Shown here piece by piece: positions 16,601-23,994 of a stretch of 64,000 nt of DNA. The notes below the pieces were generated by a model. It saw only the letters and a list, made by a program, of their open reading frames with translations. It did no database searches and was not told where the DNA came from. The stretch spans positions 1 through 64,000 of the forward strand of contig CALMYQ010000201.1 in assembly GCA_937873655.1 (NCBI GenBank). The letters run 5' to 3'. Source of the stretch: an uncultured Lewinella sp. GTDB taxonomy: Bacteria; Bacteroidota; Bacteroidia; Chitinophagales; Saprospiraceae. The stretch's first letter is position 1. Each line of letters opens with the position of its first letter. Both the position numbers and the translations under genes were made by a program.

Positions 16601-18880
16601 CTATTTTGTAAAGGAAGAAACGATCCGCTTGATCAGCGCCTGCCCCAGGATATTCGTATCCGGATCATTGCTCACCTCCCAGGTATCCGCCTCGTAGATC
16701 GTGCCGTCGGGCATGATGATCTGAAGGAAATATTCAAATTCCGGCTTGCTGCCTTCCGGTACGTAGATCGTGCCGCCGTCCAGGGTTTCACCGTCGGAGG
16801 TGATCGTGAGGGTCGGCAGGTCCATCTTCGACCGGGTATTCGGGTCGGCCTGTACGGAGCGGATCTTGACCTTGACCATCCGCGCACCGGTGTATTGCAG
16901 CGGGTCGAATACATCGAAGGTCAGTTTCCGGCTGCGGGTCCCTTTTGCGCCGCCGATCAGGTCGTTCTCGATCCGGTCGTCGCAGTATTTGCAGGCGCCG
17001 GCTTCGTATTCGAGCCATACCCGTTGGATGCTGGCGTTGCCGTCAACCCAGGCGGGAATGCTCGTAGCATCGAATCGCACCTGGGCGCCCGGCGGCACCT
17101 GGGTATTTCCGGCTTGCCAGGTATAGACCGACAGGGCTTTGTTGCCCGACTTGTTGGTCTTCATGACGTGCACATTCTTCAGCACCACCGGATAAGGCGA
17201 ATAATTCACCCATGGGGTCGAACGCATCGACGAAAGGTCCATTTCGAATTTGCCGAACGTATTGGGGTCATTGAGCTTGATGTTGAAAGGTATGCTGATC
17301 TCCGGCATATTCTCTCCGGCCGGGGCCAGGAACAGGTTGCCGCTCAGTCCCACGTTTTCGAACAGGGCGGTCATCAGGTTTTCCACGTTCTGCATTTTCC
17401 AGCTGATGGTGATCGGCTCTGCCAGGTTGGAAGGCGTGGTCACGGAGATATCCTTGGGGTCGATGCCGAAGCTGCTGATCTGATTGATGGAAACCCGGGG
17501 CGGTTGCGACAGGGGTGCAGATACCAGTTCGGTAAAGGAAGCGCCCGGTTTGCTCTTCAGGTCCGATTCCAGCAAGGCCGCAGCCATCGACAGGTCGGCA
17601 TTGGAGATATTGGGCGTCAGCTCGGCTGTAACGGTGGCTTCACCCTTGGCGCCCGAAGTGCTCGACAAAAACTTGATGTACAGCGAGTACCCGTTCACCG
17701 ACGACCAGTTGAGGTTATAACTGTTCGGCAGATAGTAATAATATCCCGATTTGGCATTGGCGTCGCCGAATATCTGATAATAAATGTTGACCAACGGGTA
17801 GGAATTCGGGAAAGCGTAATCCGACCCGATATAGTTCTTCCATTCGAAGGTATTGATGTTCTTGGGGCCTTCCCGTTCCAGTTCTTCCGGTTTGGGTTGC
17901 GGAGAAGGCGGTGTGGTGTTGGTGTTGTCCGGGGGGGTTGCGGTTCCGCCCGGGTTGGAGGTATTGCCGCCGGTGTTGCCGGTATTGGTCCCTATCCTGC
18001 CGGGGATCCGCGTGGTGCGGTTGAAGTCCGGCTTGACCAGGATCTTATCCGCTACCCGGTACGAACCGGCTGTCATGATCGCATTGTTTTTCTGGAAGGT
18101 CAGTACATTGAACTTGGCGTTGGCCGGCATGGCTGCGCGGTCCTGGTTGAAAACAGCCCAGTCGTCGCGGTTGTACCAGACACCGACCTCATGGGGGTTA
18201 TACGGGCCGGCCGTCAGCCAGTTCTGCGTAATGAATACGGCCAGGTTATCGCTTTTGCCCCTGGTAGCGCCGCTGCCGATCTTTCCCCAGTTGCCGGAGG
18301 GCGTAGTGAGGGTGACCAACTCCGTTCGCTCGTCGATGTAGACGTTGAAGCGGGCGCCCGCCGGGATGGCCGCCTTGTCCTGATTGAAAATGCGCCATTT
18401 TCCTGATGCGTAATAAACCCCAACCGGATGCGCGTTGTAGGGTCCCTTCGGGCCGTAATTCTGGGTGACCAGGATCCGGGCATTCGGATTGTTGTTCAGC
18501 CCGGCATGGTTGAGCGTGGTGATATGGCCGGAGGTAACGCCGGCTTCCGCGACATGGACGAAGGCGTTATCCCCCTTGGGCGCGGAAAGCACAAAGAACT
18601 GCGTATTTTCCGGCATGGCGGCCCGGTTCTCATTGAACACGGTCCATTTGTTGCCGGCGTACCAGACCCCGACCGGATTGGGATTGTAGGGCCCTTTTGA
18701 GCCGAAGTCGGTCGTGACGATGAGGATGGCGCCCGGCGTATTGTTCACCGAAATGTGATCCAACGTAGTGATATGGCCGTTGGTGTTGGTTTTGGTTGCG
18801 GAATGGCGGAACACCTGTTGCGCGGAGGCTAATGCCGGCAACAGCAGGGTCAGCGCTGCGATCCGGAGGATATTTTTCAT
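16601..18880 (-). CDS. Secreted protein with three DUF7452-like repeats and a paralog-like C-terminal region
   Basis: A 759-residue protein starting at ATG 18880; an upstream ATG at 18907 would add nine residues before the signal peptide. After the signal peptide (ending ASAQ) come three tandem repeats of about 80-85 residues, each with VGVWY or VGVYY, a tryptophan, and FNQDRAAMP or a variant. They match DUF7452-type modules, found in bacterial surface proteins. A Gly/Pro/Thr-rich linker follows (about 285-340), then a large beta-rich region containing the YYYYLPN signature of the island paralogs and an ACKYC pair. This fusion links the repeats to the unknown family. Its role is unknown. Confidence 0.75.
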   Translation of the reverse strand: MKNILRIAALTLLLPALASAQQVFRHSATKTNTNGHITTLDHISVNNTPGAILIVTTDFGSKGPYNPNPVGVWYAGNKWTVFNENRAAMPENTQFFVLSAPKGDNAFVHVAEAGVTSGHITTLNHAGLNNNPNARILVTQNYGPKGPYNAHPVGVYYASGKWRIFNQDKAAIPAGARFNVYIDERTELVTLTTPSGNWGKIGSGATRGKSDNLAVFITQNWLTAGPYNPHEVGVWYNRDDWAVFNQDRAAMPANAKFNVLTFQKNNAIMTAGSYRVADKILVKPDFNRTTRIPGRIGTNTGNTGGNTSNPGGTATPPDNTNTTPPSPQPKPEELEREGPKNINTFEWKNYIGSDYAFPNSYPLVNIYYQIFGDANAKSGYYYYLPNSYNLNWSSVNGYSLYIKFLSSTSGAKGEATVTAELTPNISNADLSMAAALLESDLKSKPGASFTELVSAPLSQPPRVSINQISSFGIDPKDISVTTPSNLAEPITISWKMQNVENLMTALFENVGLSGNLFLAPAGENMPEISIPFNIKLNDPNTFGKFEMDLSSMRSTPWVNYSPYPVVLKNVHVMKTNKSGNKALSVYTWQAGNTQVPPGAQVRFDATSIPAWVDGNASIQRVWLEYEAGACKYCDDRIENDLIGGAKGTRSRKLTFDVFDPLQYTGARMVKVKIRSVQADPNTRSKMDLPTLTITSDGETLDGGTIYVPEGSKPEFEYFLQIIMPDGTIYEADTWEVSNDPDTNILGQALIKRIVSSFTK

Positions 18881-18931
18881 TGTTTCCTTGGTTTTTTGTG
18901 TTATCACCTTGAATTGATCAGGCGATCGGCA

Positions 18932-19504
18932 TTAATTCTGGGAAATAGCTGCGGCGTTTTTGTAGGGCGTCAGTTTGACATTGAGGATCACGTCCTGGCC
19001 GCTGAACATCCATTTTTTATCCAGTTCAAAAAGGTAATCATTGGAGGAAAGGCTGATGTCGCTGCCAAGGGCGTCCTCCAACAGGGAACCCAGGCCGCCT
19101 TCATTGGGCGCAACGGTCAATTTCAGGTATTTGGAATCCAGGCCCGTTTGGGTCGATGTCTTGCCGCTTTCCCCCATCAGGAAGGTGAGCTCCAGCTGGT
19201 TGTTCTTCGGCAATTCGGCCTCGACCGGGCTGATCTCCTGGATGGTTTTCTTAGCGGCGTTCAGAACAAAACCCCTGACTTTGTAGGTTTTATCCTTGAA
19301 TCCGGAAAAAGTGACGGAAACGGTTGCGCTCCGTTCATCCTCTGAGGTCAGGGTTACCCGTTCCACCTTATTCGGCGAGTTGGAGAGCTCACCCAAAATG
19401 GCGGTTGCATCGTCCTGGACCGCTTTTAATTCCCGCTGGGAAAAGACCAGCATGGGGAGCGTCGCCAGGATCAGGATAGCCGTCAGTTTATACATGGTTG
19501 CCAT
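18932..19504 (-). CDS. Small secreted beta-rich protein, unknown
   Basis: A 190-residue protein with a signal peptide ending VFSQ. The mature chain looks like one or two immunoglobulin-like beta domains (alternating strands such as ATVSVTFSGFKDKTYKVRGFV). I recognise no family. The second half has a GLGSLLEDALGSDISL stretch that may be a helix. The gap to the DUF7452-like gene is 51 bases and to the propeller lipoprotein 42 bases. An ATG three codons in is an equally good start. Confidence 0.7.
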   Translation of the reverse strand: MATMYKLTAILILATLPMLVFSQRELKAVQDDATAILGELSNSPNKVERVTLTSEDERSATVSVTFSGFKDKTYKVRGFVLNAAKKTIQEISPVEAELPKNNQLELTFLMGESGKTSTQTGLDSKYLKLTVAPNEGGLGSLLEDALGSDISLSSNDYLFELDKKWMFSGQDVILNVKLTPYKNAAAISQN

Positions 19505-19546
19505 GGTTTTTTGGTTTGTATATTAATGTCTTCACATTCGGACGCG

Positions 19547-20749
19547 TTACTGAAAATTACCCTGTGCGTCGGTTTTTACGATAATAATATCCGCATTAGC
19601 TGCATTTTGACCGGTACAGACCACCAATCCGCCGTCGGGGCACCATTCCACATCGATGGCCTGCACCCAACTTTCCAGGAAATGCTTTTCCCAGACCAGC
19701 GCGCCGTCGGCTGCTTTCCTCTTGGACAGGTAGATCTCGTTTTTGCCGGAAAAACTGCCGGTATAACCCGCTACCGCCACTTCGTCTCCACCGCCGGAAG
19801 TGATGGCTAACAATTCGTCAGCATTGGCGCCGCCCCAGGTCTTGTCGGCTTCCCGGGCCCCGATGCCCGAATAGCGCACCATCATGAAATCGTGGTCATT
19901 GGACCCCAGGTCGCTTCCGGCAAGGATCAGGTCATTGTTCGCCATTTCAGCCAGGGCATAAGCCGGTGAAAAGTTGGGCGATTGTTCCGGGAAGCTTTTT
20001 TCCCAGACAAAACTGCCGTCCTCGGTCAGCTTCAGGATATAAGCTGCGGAGCCGGACCCGGTAATGGATTCCGTGCCTGCGATTGCGGCCTTCCCGTCGC
20101 GGGTTTTGATCATTTTCTGCGGATAGATGGAGCCGGTCCGCAGGATCTTGTCGGCGCCTTTTTTTGACCCGTTTCCATTGATCTTGACGGTTTTGATATA
20201 CTGGTTATTCCCGATCGAAGCCCGGTAAGCCACCAGGAAATCGCCGGTACCGACCGGTATGATGCCGAAGGCGTATTCCGTGGTATCCGTTGCGCCGTAA
20301 TTCTTTTCCCAGACCTTGGCGCCTGCTGAATTGACCTTGACCAGGAAGAGGTCGTCATTGTTGTTGGGATTGAAACTTCGGGTACGGCCGCAAAACACGT
20401 ACCCTCCGTCGGCGGTAGCCGTAACGGCCTGGGCGTAATCGTCGGCCGGTCCGCCGAAGTCCTTTTCCCAAAGGAGATTGCCCTTGCTGTCGAGCTTGGC
20501 GATATAGGCCTGGTTGTCGCCTTGCGCCGTGAAGCTCTGGCTGTAGCCCACAACGACAAAACTACCGTCCGCGTTGGCCAGGATGTCCGCCGGGAAATCA
20601 TTGCCGTTACCGCCGATGGTAGTCTGGAATTTGGTGGCGTTCCCGTTGGAGCCGGGTACGGGATCGACGATCGCCAGGTCGCAGGAAGCGACCGAAAACA
20701 GGATCATCAGGGCAAAAATGCCCGCTGAAATTTTTATAGAGGCTTGCAT
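19547..20749 (-). CDS. Beta-propeller lipoprotein
   Basis: A 400-residue lipoprotein with lipobox SVASC (Cys23). The remainder is made of six to seven blades with the motif SxGNLLWEKDFGG or variants (WEKNYGATD, WEKSFPEQ), typical of PQQ/kelch-like or delta-60-type propellers with a Trp-Glu-Lys signature in each blade. No catalytic residues are apparent. Its mature N-terminus and blades resemble the PKD lipoprotein at 13722-15143. It is followed downstream by a 190-residue protein and preceded by a family paralog across a palindrome-rich spacer. Confidence 0.82.
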   Translation of the reverse strand: MQASIKISAGIFALMILFSVASCDLAIVDPVPGSNGNATKFQTTIGGNGNDFPADILANADGSFVVVGYSQSFTAQGDNQAYIAKLDSKGNLLWEKDFGGPADDYAQAVTATADGGYVFCGRTRSFNPNNNDDLFLVKVNSAGAKVWEKNYGATDTTEYAFGIIPVGTGDFLVAYRASIGNNQYIKTVKINGNGSKKGADKILRTGSIYPQKMIKTRDGKAAIAGTESITGSGSAAYILKLTEDGSFVWEKSFPEQSPNFSPAYALAEMANNDLILAGSDLGSNDHDFMMVRYSGIGAREADKTWGGANADELLAITSGGGDEVAVAGYTGSFSGKNEIYLSKRKAADGALVWEKHFLESWVQAIDVEWCPDGGLVVCTGQNAANADIIIVKTDAQGNFQ

Positions 20750-20772
20750 GTTGTTTGATTAAAGGCTTGGCA

Positions 20773-20840
20773 GCGACGGCCGGTTAACCGGCCGTCGCCA
20801 CTTACGGCTCATAATTTATTCGACGGAAAATTTTCCGTCG
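20773..20840. repeat. Two perfect palindromes, GCGACG class
   Basis: A 26-base perfect palindrome at 20773-20798 (arms GCGACGGCCGG/CCGGCCGTCGC around TTAA) and a 20-base one at 20821-20840 (CGACGGAAAATTTTCCGTCG) fill the spacer between a paralog gene and the propeller lipoprotein. The second ends next to CTACTT and the stop codon, the same ending as the hairpin at 31294-31315. Neither has a T-run; they resemble REP-like intergenic hairpins. Confidence 0.8.
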
Positions 20841-20844
20841 CTAC

Positions 20845-22608
20845 TTAATTCGTAACCATTTTCGCCGATTCCGGGATCTCGTCCACATACAAAAGCGTAT
20901 CCGAGGATTTCTTCCGGCCGGAGGTCAGGGTCTTATTGCCGAACATTCGCCACACGACCTCGTAGTCGTAGTCATACTCTCCTTGTTTGAGCATGAATTC
21001 CGCCAATTGGGCCGGAGCGGGATCGGTTCCGCGCAGGGTCACCTGTTCCACTTTCTCTCCGGCGCCGTAGTCGTAGTAAAACTTAACGGTAGCGAGACGG
21101 ATCCCGGCGTCCTTCATCAGGTTGGGGTCGGCTTCCACGCTGATGGAAACCGGGTGGAAGGGCGGCGCCAGGTTGAGCCCGAGGTTATCCGATTCCGACC
21201 AGTCTTTTTCCACGGTATAGTCGCCGAAAAAGCTCCAGATGGTTTTGTACTTGTATTTGAGCCAGGCATCGCGGTCGTAATCGGCATTGTCCTTCCAGCC
21301 GTACAGCAACCGGAACGGATTGCCGGCTGCATCCTGGAATTCTTTCTGGGCGATGCGGACCTCGTCCGTAGTAGCGGTCGCCGTTCCGTGGTCTTTTTTC
21401 ATGCTGACCGTTACAAAATTGATGTACTTGCTGAATTGGTCGGCGTTCAGACCATCGACAGAAACCAGGATCTCCCGCTGTTTGTACAGGGGATCGTCCA
21501 GGTTGATCTGGCGGAAACAGTCCTTGCACTTGGAGACATCGCTGCCCAGGTTCTCATCAAACCGGAAACTAATGGTCTCGATGGTCGATTTGCTCAGGTC
21601 GATGACGAATTTGCCGGTCTTGCGCTGTTTTTTCATTTCATAGGCAAAATTGAGCGATACCAGCGAGGCGTTCTTTTTGGCGCCTTCCGCGATGGAATTG
21701 ATCCCCCGGGCGATCTGGTCGATCGTCGATTGGTCGTTGGCAGCCGGCATGCTGAACGGTTCGAACATCATGTCGACGATCTTCTTGTAGGCCGTTTCAA
21801 TAAGGGCTTCCATCTTGTCATCGGCCCCGAAATTGGTCACCTTGATGGCGCCTTGTTCGCGCAGCTCGTCAAAGGCGGCTTTGATGTCCACACCCAGACC
21901 GACATACCCGGTGTTGATGCCGATGCCGGCGCTGAAGCCTTCGTGGGAATATACCTTATCCCAATCCACCTCGATCTTGGCCTGCATAGGCGACCGGTAG
22001 CCCGAGAAATCCATGACGAAGGAAAAACTCAGGTCGGGTGTCGGTGTCTTGCAGGACTCCCAAAGGATCTTGGACCCCAGTTTGGTCAGGCGGATGGAGC
22101 AGGCGGCCTTGTTGCCTACAAAGACCGGCGCGCGGCCCACGCCGACCACCTTTTTGGTGAATTCGCTGCCTTCCTCGGCAAAAGAAGAAACCAGCGAAAA
22201 GTTGCCGCCTTTATAGATCACCGGGCCGACGATAACAGCGTTCGGGCGTTTGACCTTTTTCTTCAGCTCGGCCTGCGCCTGCGCGATCTGCTGGTCTGTT
22301 ACCTTCAGTTCCACCAGGGTATGGAGGATGCCGCCGCCTTCGCCTTCCGTGCGATTGGCCTCGCCGTTCTCGGTTTTAATATTCTGGACATACCGCAGGA
22401 AAGAGAACTGGATCTTGCCCTTGGCGTCAGTCCCCAGGCCCAGTTTATTGGGCAGGTAGTAGTATTTGGTGGTATCGGTGATGTGCGGGAAGACGATCAG
22501 GTCGCCCGCCTGTATGGGTTGGTCGATGAAAATGGGCTGGCTGATCGTTGGGCCGGCAAATCCGAGGAATCCCAATAAGATCCAGCACCATACCGGAAAT
22601 TTTTTCAT
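20845..22608 (-). CDS. Island paralog (large secreted protein of unknown family)
   Basis: A 587-residue exported protein with a signal peptide ending TISQ. Family features in order: an opening AGDLIVFPHITDTTKYYYLPN; GIQ-type FSFLRY; GGGILHTLVEL near 90; GPVIYKGGNFSLVSS; a GSKILWES-CKTPTPDLSFSF block at about 180-200; a helical TAYKKIVDMMFEPF; the signature INLDDPLYKQREI preceded by a KCKDC pair; and a C-terminal beta module ending LLYVDEIPES. It is the only large paralog with the CxxC pair. I do not recognise a described family. It closes a run of paralogs and sits before the propeller lipoprotein; the metallopeptidase gene is 18 bases upstream. Confidence 0.7.
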   Translation of the reverse strand: MKKFPVWCWILLGFLGFAGPTISQPIFIDQPIQAGDLIVFPHITDTTKYYYLPNKLGLGTDAKGKIQFSFLRYVQNIKTENGEANRTEGEGGGILHTLVELKVTDQQIAQAQAELKKKVKRPNAVIVGPVIYKGGNFSLVSSFAEEGSEFTKKVVGVGRAPVFVGNKAACSIRLTKLGSKILWESCKTPTPDLSFSFVMDFSGYRSPMQAKIEVDWDKVYSHEGFSAGIGINTGYVGLGVDIKAAFDELREQGAIKVTNFGADDKMEALIETAYKKIVDMMFEPFSMPAANDQSTIDQIARGINSIAEGAKKNASLVSLNFAYEMKKQRKTGKFVIDLSKSTIETISFRFDENLGSDVSKCKDCFRQINLDDPLYKQREILVSVDGLNADQFSKYINFVTVSMKKDHGTATATTDEVRIAQKEFQDAAGNPFRLLYGWKDNADYDRDAWLKYKYKTIWSFFGDYTVEKDWSESDNLGLNLAPPFHPVSISVEADPNLMKDAGIRLATVKFYYDYGAGEKVEQVTLRGTDPAPAQLAEFMLKQGEYDYDYEVVWRMFGNKTLTSGRKKSSDTLLYVDEIPESAKMVTN

Positions 22609-22626
22609 TTTTAATGGCTTTTCAGG

Positions 22627-23982
22627 TTATGGAACAATATTAGCGGGGGTCTTGCAGTAATCGTGAATTTTCCGCAGCGCATCCGAAAAACGGATAGGGC
22701 TTGCGGCCAGGTCCGCCTGGACCAATTGTTTGATGGCATTCCTGTGCGACCAATATGCGGTATAGGCCTGCGGATTGCGATCCGGATAATTGCGGTCGTG
22801 GTCCGCTTTGTATTCGGTTTCGGTCATGGCAAAATGGGTCAGCAGGTCCAAGAGGGCGTAGGGAAAAAGGCTTGAGGTCAGGGTGCCGTTGGTCCTGGCC
22901 GTCTGCCCGGCTGCCGTAGCGGCAAATTCCTCCATTTTGATGGCGAGCCGGTTGGAAGCATAGGAAAGAAAGCGTTTCCTCCGGTTGTCGTACATCGAAT
23001 TGGAAGCCGAAATGATCATTTCAAGGGCCTGATCCCGGTTGCCGTTCACATTTTGCCAGAAGTAAGTAAAGTATGCCGTAGGCGTCCGCTCGCTGTAGGT
23101 CGCATAATCCCCCGGTATTTCCAGCCAGGTATAACGCCAAACCAATACATCGCCGATGCTTGACCGTCTTCTGGTGCTGACGGTGTACAGAGCCTCCCTG
23201 CCGGCTACGACCGACTGCCCTTCGACAAAGTACCGGTCGTCAGCGCGGGCAAAGAAGTTGTTCATTTCAGTAATGGCCGTCGGATTCAGCAGATAACCGT
23301 AGAACGTACCGATCCCTTCGTTCAGCGCCGCTTCGGGATCGCCCTGAAGTTCATTGCCGTAATGCTGTTCATCGGCGCCGTAGGTGATATATCCGTCCCA
23401 GCGCGACCAGGGGCCGGTAAATTGCGTATGGGACGATTCGTGCAGCACCAGTTCGTCAATAGCGGCATTTCCGCCTGCCCGGTGGGATTGGTCGTGTTCC
23501 ATCTGGTATTCGCCCAGTCTGACCCGGCCTCCGCTGCCACCGGTCGGCCAGACGTGTTTTCGGCCGTCATATCCGTTGGCCGTGCTGAAGGTAATGCCCA
23601 GGAATATCCCGGTCGATCCGGGTGTGGTCAAACCGTTCCGGTCGTCGATCAGGTAATAATTGATGTCAATAGTGCTTCCTGAGATCCGCATTACCTTTTC
23701 CACATGGGTCCGAAGGGGCCTGCCGGATTGCAGTTGTTCATAAACATAGCGGATTCTGGTCGGTGCAACCGTTAAGAACTGGGCTGAATTGGCAGCCGTG
23801 ACCTCAACCTTCGCATAGCCTACCGGGCAGGAGGCGTTGTCGGCAGCACCGCCGAAAGTTCCGGTAATGGTAGCCGTAGGCGCTACAAAGTAATATTTGA
23901 TCCCCGCCTGGGCATTCAGGGCAGTGGTCCAGACCAACATCAATTGGGCCAGGGCCAGCATATGAAAGAAAGTCGTTTTCAT
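22627..23982 (-). CDS. Secreted zinc metallopeptidase-like protein (HExxH)
   Basis: A 451-residue protein with a signal peptide ending LNAQ. The motif HESSH (H181, E182, H185) gives two zinc ligands and the general base, and E222 in NEGIGTFYGY, about 37 residues later, is a plausible third ligand, an arrangement seen in gluzincins. No named peptidase family is obvious to me, and the sequence before it is beta-rich (a Cys51 in ASCPVGYAKVEV). The C-terminal part is helical. It lies inside the run of island paralogs, 12 bases from its upstream neighbour, so it is probably cotranscribed. A structural role cannot be excluded, but the intact motif favours proteolysis. Confidence 0.72.
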   Translation of the reverse strand: MKTTFFHMLALAQLMLVWTTALNAQAGIKYYFVAPTATITGTFGGAADNASCPVGYAKVEVTAANSAQFLTVAPTRIRYVYEQLQSGRPLRTHVEKVMRISGSTIDINYYLIDDRNGLTTPGSTGIFLGITFSTANGYDGRKHVWPTGGSGGRVRLGEYQMEHDQSHRAGGNAAIDELVLHESSHTQFTGPWSRWDGYITYGADEQHYGNELQGDPEAALNEGIGTFYGYLLNPTAITEMNNFFARADDRYFVEGQSVVAGREALYTVSTRRRSSIGDVLVWRYTWLEIPGDYATYSERTPTAYFTYFWQNVNGNRDQALEMIISASNSMYDNRRKRFLSYASNRLAIKMEEFAATAAGQTARTNGTLTSSLFPYALLDLLTHFAMTETEYKADHDRNYPDRNPQAYTAYWSHRNAIKQLVQADLAASPIRFSDALRKIHDYCKTPANIVP

Positions 23983-23994
23983 TTTTTCGGTTTT

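Noticed and set aside
16361..18406. Long plus-strand open reading frame of 681 codons opposite two island genes
   Set aside because: It runs antisense across two genes with signal peptides and recognisable repeats. High GC and codon bias often leave such open antisense frames; its translation has no signal peptide or domain.
20983..22578. Plus-strand open frame of 531 codons opposite an island paralog
   Set aside because: Shadow of the minus-strand paralog, which has the family signatures and a signal peptide; the antisense product shows no homology.
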